Shown: positions 61,108 to 64,000 of the stretch, one piece after another
How positions within the stretch are numbered: position 1 is the stretch's first letter
Layout: every line of letters starts with the position of its first letter
Origin: JBARDN01 sp050736695
GTDB taxonomy: Bacteria; Desulfobacterota; Binatia; Binatales; Binataceae
Direction of reading: 5' to 3'
Assembly (NCBI GenBank): GCA_050736695.1
Contig: JBOHWH010000135.1
Location: 1 to 64,000 of the forward strand
Length of the DNA: 64,000 nt
Program-made: the position numbers and the translations under genes
The notes under the pieces: model-generated
The model's database searches: none
The model's input: only the letters and a program-made list of their open reading frames with translations
What the model was told of the DNA's origin: nothing

Positions 61108-61456
61108 ACTGCGTCATCCACCATTCAGTCTCTTAGTATTCGCACATCTCGGAGAGCCGCGCGAAATCCGCGCTGGCCCGAGAAGGAGAACCACGTGAAC
61201 GCGAATACTAAACCCGTCGCTGCTACGCCGCCGCCGGCGCTGCCTTCGAAAAACAGGAAGGACGCGCCTCGGCCATCGCGGTCATCGCGTGCAGGCGGCC
61301 CAAGCGGAGAATTTGGTTTGTCGATACTGCGGCAGCGAAGATCTCGCGCCGTCGTTCAAGAAGCGACGCCCGATGCCGCGCCTGCTTCAAGAACCGCTAC
61401 GGTTCGGCTCCGCGCAAGAAGGCCACGCGCACTCGGAAGCCGAAGGCTGCGAAGTA
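61108..61456 (+). repeat. tRNA-linked Zn-ribbon cassette, copy D (decayed)
   Basis: The start GCGTCATCCACCATTCAGTC corresponds to a mutated tRNA-Val 3' end (in copy C: GCGTCCACCATCCAGTC). The trailer has lost about 200 bases, including the hairpin domain, and the Zn-ribbon gene has frameshifts. The terminator is gone. It is the oldest or most damaged of the four. Confidence 0.78.
61195..61456 (+). pseudogene. Basic Zn-ribbon mini-protein, copy D (frameshifted)
   Basis: The GTG start with GAAGGAGAA and the N-terminal NANTKPVAATPPPALPSKNRKD are kept. After the Ser-Arg-Ala segment the frame shifts; the ribbon VCRYCGSEDLAPSFKKRR continues in another frame, and a second change removes the last CxxC. 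The basic tail is out of frame. It cannot make the normal protein. Confidence 0.85.
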
Positions 61457-61625
61457 GTTCGCGGCGCAACCAATGTCATTGGGCGCGGGGGAACCCGTGA
61501 CACGCACGCGGGGTACACAGGTTCGTGGCGTGATAATGAAAATCCTTTGGCCCAACAATCAGGCGCGAACTTCGCATTTGCAAACTAAATGGTTTTGGTG
61601 CCAAGTCTCACCCAGGTGAAGTATA

Positions 61626-62204
61626 ATGCGAATCAAAGGAGTTGACCCGGAGCATGTCCCGGAGAGCGTAAAGTCAATCTTTCAACGAAGCCTCGACCTG
61701 TTCGGGCGTGTCATCACGCCCAGTACGGTGCTGGCGCATCGGCCGGAGATTCTGCTCGCCGCAGGACAATTGGGCAAGGCGGTTGGCGCCTCGACGGTGG
61801 TCGAGGGCCGTCTCAAGACGATGGTCTCGGTGCGCGCGGCGCAAATGGTCGGCTGTCCCTTTTGAGTAGACATCAACTCTGCCGTCGGCAGAAACGCCGG
61901 TATTACCGATGAGCAACTCGGAGATTTAGCCACCTTCGAGACCAGTGCGCGTTTCGACCGCCGCGAAAAGGCAGCGTTGCGCTATGCCGAAGGGATGACG
62001 CGCACGCCCGCTGATGTCTCCGAGGCGGTGTTCGAAGAGGTGAGATCGTTCTTCAACACGGAGCAAATGGTGGAATTGACAGCGGCGATCGCGCTCGAGA
62101 ATTTCAGGGCGCGGCTCAACTGCGCGTTCAAGGTCGAGAGCGACGGCTTGTGCCTGCTGCCGGCTGATCATCCAGTGCGCAAGGCGTTGGCCAAACGTCC
62201 GTGA
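61626..62204 (+). CDS. AhpD/CMD-like protein, candidate selenoprotein (CxxU)
   Basis: One reading frame runs from ATG 61626 (ribosome site AGGTGA) to the TGA at 62202-62204 with a single in-frame TGA at codon 80. The product would be 192 residues. Codons 77-80 read Cys-Pro-Phe-TGA in MVGCPF-x-VDINSAVG, where AhpD-like CMD proteins normally have CxxC, so TGA replaces the second active Cys. Similarity continues on both sides in the same frame (ITDEQLGDL, RREKAALRYAEGMTR). A hairpin fits a bacterial SECIS. A simple nonsense mutation is the alternative; no selenocysteine machinery is in the window. Confidence 0.72.
61863..61892 (+). promoter_or_regulatory. Candidate bacterial SECIS element at the in-frame TGA
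   Basis: TGA at 61863-61865 is followed by a perfect 6-bp stem, TCTGCC (61878-61883) with GGCAGA (61887-61892), and a GTC loop. The loop starts with G and lies 18 bases after the TGA. Bacterial SECIS hairpins are known to place a G-containing small loop about 16-37 bases after UGA, so position and loop both fit. Confidence 0.6.
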
Positions 62205-62575
62205 ATCCGGATGCCGCGGAGGATTCGATAGCCCCGGTCTGAACGGCGGACTGAACCCGGCGCCCACGTCCTGAGGCCAAAGAACAACGGCCCCGGCCGG
62301 CGGCTGCCGGTGATGAGACGCGCGATCTCTGAAAGAAAGCGGTATTGCTTGCCGCGAAAGAGCGCGCCGTGTTCGAGCACCGTCACCTGATGCTGGACTC
62401 CGCCCCGCTCGCGCAGCAGGATGGCGTCGGCTTAGAGTTTGCGCACGGAGACGACTCTAATCGGCCTGCACTCACCCACATTGTTGGCGACCTGTTCGAG
62501 CAGGCGGTGCGTGGCGGAGCCAGTCCGCCGGGCGTGCGTTCCTTCATGCGGTAGACGACCGCGCGGCTCCGGCGT
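62168..62575 (-). pseudogene. DUF2924 remnant
   Basis: On the minus strand, segments match the intact DUF2924 protein at 41004-41504. SATHRLLEQVANNVGE corresponds to STQRILDRVCNGLAEA there. After an in-frame TAA come ADAILLRERGGVQHQ, VTVLEHGALFRGKQYRFLSEIARLITG and GPLFFGL. No serine recombinase follows downstream. It is the scar of a second element of the same kind. Confidence 0.75.
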
Positions 62576-62660
62576 TGACAACCACGATCGCGGGCGTCTC
62601 CGTAAGTTGCTTTTCGCGCGGATTGGGTTTGAGAAACCACAGCCCGCATGCGCCCGGATT

Positions 62661-63938
62661 TCAATCAGTTCCGCAAGCGCCCGGCTTGCTTTCCAAGGTG
62701 GGATCTCGCACCAAAATTCCGTCGGCGTAGAGCTTGCGGATTTCGCCTTCGTTCATCTTCAGCAGCTCACGGAGAACGCGCTCGTTGTCCTCGCCGAGCC
62801 TTGCGGCGCGGACCTCGGTCCGATCCGGCCACGCGGAAAACTTCACCGGGACCGCCGGAATTGCGACCTTGCCAAGCAGCGGATCCTGGACCCATCGAAC
62901 TGTCTTGCGCTCATTGTGATGTGGATGCTTGACGGCCTCGTTGACCGTCAGCACCGGCGCGCACGGCACCCGCTCGGCATCGAGCGCGGCGATCGCGTCG
63001 TCGCGGGTTGGAAATTTAGAGAGCCAGTCCTCGATGACGTCCCTGAGCTGCTCCTTGTTGTCGCGCCTGGCGCGGGCGCTATTGAAGCGCGGATCGTCCG
63101 CCAATGCGGGCATCCCGAGCGCACGGATGACCTGCGGCCACTGATGAGGCGTCGAGGTGATCAGCACGTACTGCTCGCCGCGATAATGATAGATGCCGGT
63201 CGCTCCGCCGTCGGGATGCAGCGAGCCGCTGCGGGTCGGCCGATACTTGTCGCCGCGTAACGACACCATCGGCACCGTCTTCTCGTGCATATGGAAGTAG
63301 GTGTCCAACAGCGAGGCGTCCAGGTACTGGCCTTCGCCGGTGCGCTCGCGATGGAGCAGCGCAAATCCAATCGCCATCGCGGCGTTGACGCCGGTCGATA
63401 CGTCGCCAATCGCCATGCTGGTCAGCGCCGGCGGTCCGCCAACCTGGCCGATGCCGTCGGTGACGCCCGCGTACGCCTGGCCGATGAAGTCGTAGCCGGC
63501 CTTGTTCGAGAGCGGTCCGCTCTGTCCCGCCATCGAGATCGAGCACATGATGATTTTCGGATTCACCGCCTTCACGTCGGGGTAGGAAAACCCGAGCCGA
63601 TCGATCACGTGCGGCGCGAAATTTTCGACCACCACATCGATCTGCGGAATCATCGCCATGACGATTTCGCGCGCGCGCGGCTTTTTAAGATCGATCGCGA
63701 AACTCAGCTTCGAGTGATTGTGCTGAAGATAGTAGGTGCTGTGGCTGGAGTTCTTGTATTCCGGCGCGAGCGATTTCAGCCCATCGGCGCGCACCCGATC
63801 GCCCGCGGGCGCGAGCTCGAGCTTGATCACCTCGGCGCCCATCTCGCCAAGAATTCGCGTGCAAGTCGGTCCTGCCACGAACTGCGTGAAATCCAGTACC
63901 CGGTAACCTTCGAGCATTCGTGGCGGATCGTTTGTCAT
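62661..63938 (-). CDS. Class III (CaiB/BaiF) CoA transferase
   Basis: This 425-residue enzyme moves CoA between carboxylic acids. The start MLEGYRVLDFTQFVAGPTCTRILGEMGAEVIKLE is the CaiB signature. GEGQYLDASLLDTYF carries the conserved catalytic Asp, and GDVSTGVNAAMAIGFALLHRE precedes it. The C-terminal HNERKTVRWVQDPLLGKVAIPAVPVKFS closes the fold. It lies on the minus strand at the window end. The natural acid is unknown; with the acyl-CoA dehydrogenase elsewhere in the window it suggests degradation of unusual acids. Confidence 0.93.
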   Translation of the reverse strand: MTNDPPRMLEGYRVLDFTQFVAGPTCTRILGEMGAEVIKLELAPAGDRVRADGLKSLAPEYKNSSHSTYYLQHNHSKLSFAIDLKKPRAREIVMAMIPQIDVVVENFAPHVIDRLGFSYPDVKAVNPKIIMCSISMAGQSGPLSNKAGYDFIGQAYAGVTDGIGQVGGPPALTSMAIGDVSTGVNAAMAIGFALLHRERTGEGQYLDASLLDTYFHMHEKTVPMVSLRGDKYRPTRSGSLHPDGGATGIYHYRGEQYVLITSTPHQWPQVIRALGMPALADDPRFNSARARRDNKEQLRDVIEDWLSKFPTRDDAIAALDAERVPCAPVLTVNEAVKHPHHNERKTVRWVQDPLLGKVAIPAVPVKFSAWPDRTEVRAARLGEDNERVLRELLKMNEGEIRKLYADGILVRDPTLESKPGACGTD

Positions 63939-64000
63939 TTGCTCATATTTCCCAATTGACGATTCTCAATTTCGCGGTTCTTTCAACAACCACACCGCCT

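Overview
The window looks like a chromosomal segment from a GC-rich, Gram-negative soil or sediment bacterium. The supporting genes are a rod-shape operon, a parvulin chaperone, S53 peptidase, LarC, DksA, and acyl-CoA dehydrogenase and CaiB-type genes. The overall style would fit Binatota or another deltaproteobacteria-like lineage, but this is an impression from gene content and not a computed placement. Housekeeping blocks alternate with accessory blocks that sit at tRNA genes or next to a small repeated cassette.

Layout. (1) 1-1370: glutathione transferase, then cassette copy A, which consists of a basic Zn-ribbon mini-protein, its terminator and a conserved trailer ending in a tRNA 3' fragment. 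(2) 1366-7714: a probable island bounded by a 37-bp exact repeat that includes the tRNA-Ala 3' end. It carries a UPF0175/DUF3368 toxin-antitoxin pair, an adenine methylase beside a PD-(D/E)XK-like protein, a phosphatase-like protein, a MITE and decayed genes. (3) 7715-38690: mostly core genes. These are tRNA-Ala, galU, a DksA-like gene, larC, queE, an esterase, ppiD, mreB-mreC-mreD-mrdA-rodA, amtB, acyl-CoA dehydrogenase, a peroxiredoxin, ilvE, pcnB, a ferritin-like gene, a DHH phosphoesterase and tRNA-Val. Two small addiction-type loci and two paralogous lipoproteins lie among them. (4) 38687-39302: cassette copy C, intact, directly behind tRNA-Val. (5) 39303 to about 55700: an accessory region starting with a serine recombinase and DUF2924 pair. 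It carries a type I restriction locus broken twice, a cargo-bearing IS1595-type element, a terminase module and a ParB-methyltransferase. (6) 56299-60864: two secreted proteins in convergent orientation, an S53 peptidase and a beta-propeller, both with Hydin-like tails. (7) 61108-62575: a decayed cassette copy D, a carboxymuconolactone-decarboxylase-like gene with one in-frame TGA that probably encodes selenocysteine, and a DUF2924 remnant. (8) 62661-63938: a class III CoA transferase.

Three observations stand out. First, a roughly 0.6 kb cassette occurs four times, each time behind a tRNA 3' end or a remnant of one, and encodes a basic Zn-ribbon protein preceded by a trailer with hairpin potential. 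Second, the CxxU AhpD-like gene has a SECIS-like hairpin at the correct distance from the TGA. Third, removing a 2.84 kb insertion with one target repeat rebuilds an uninterrupted 897-codon HsdR reading frame, so the insertion is recent.
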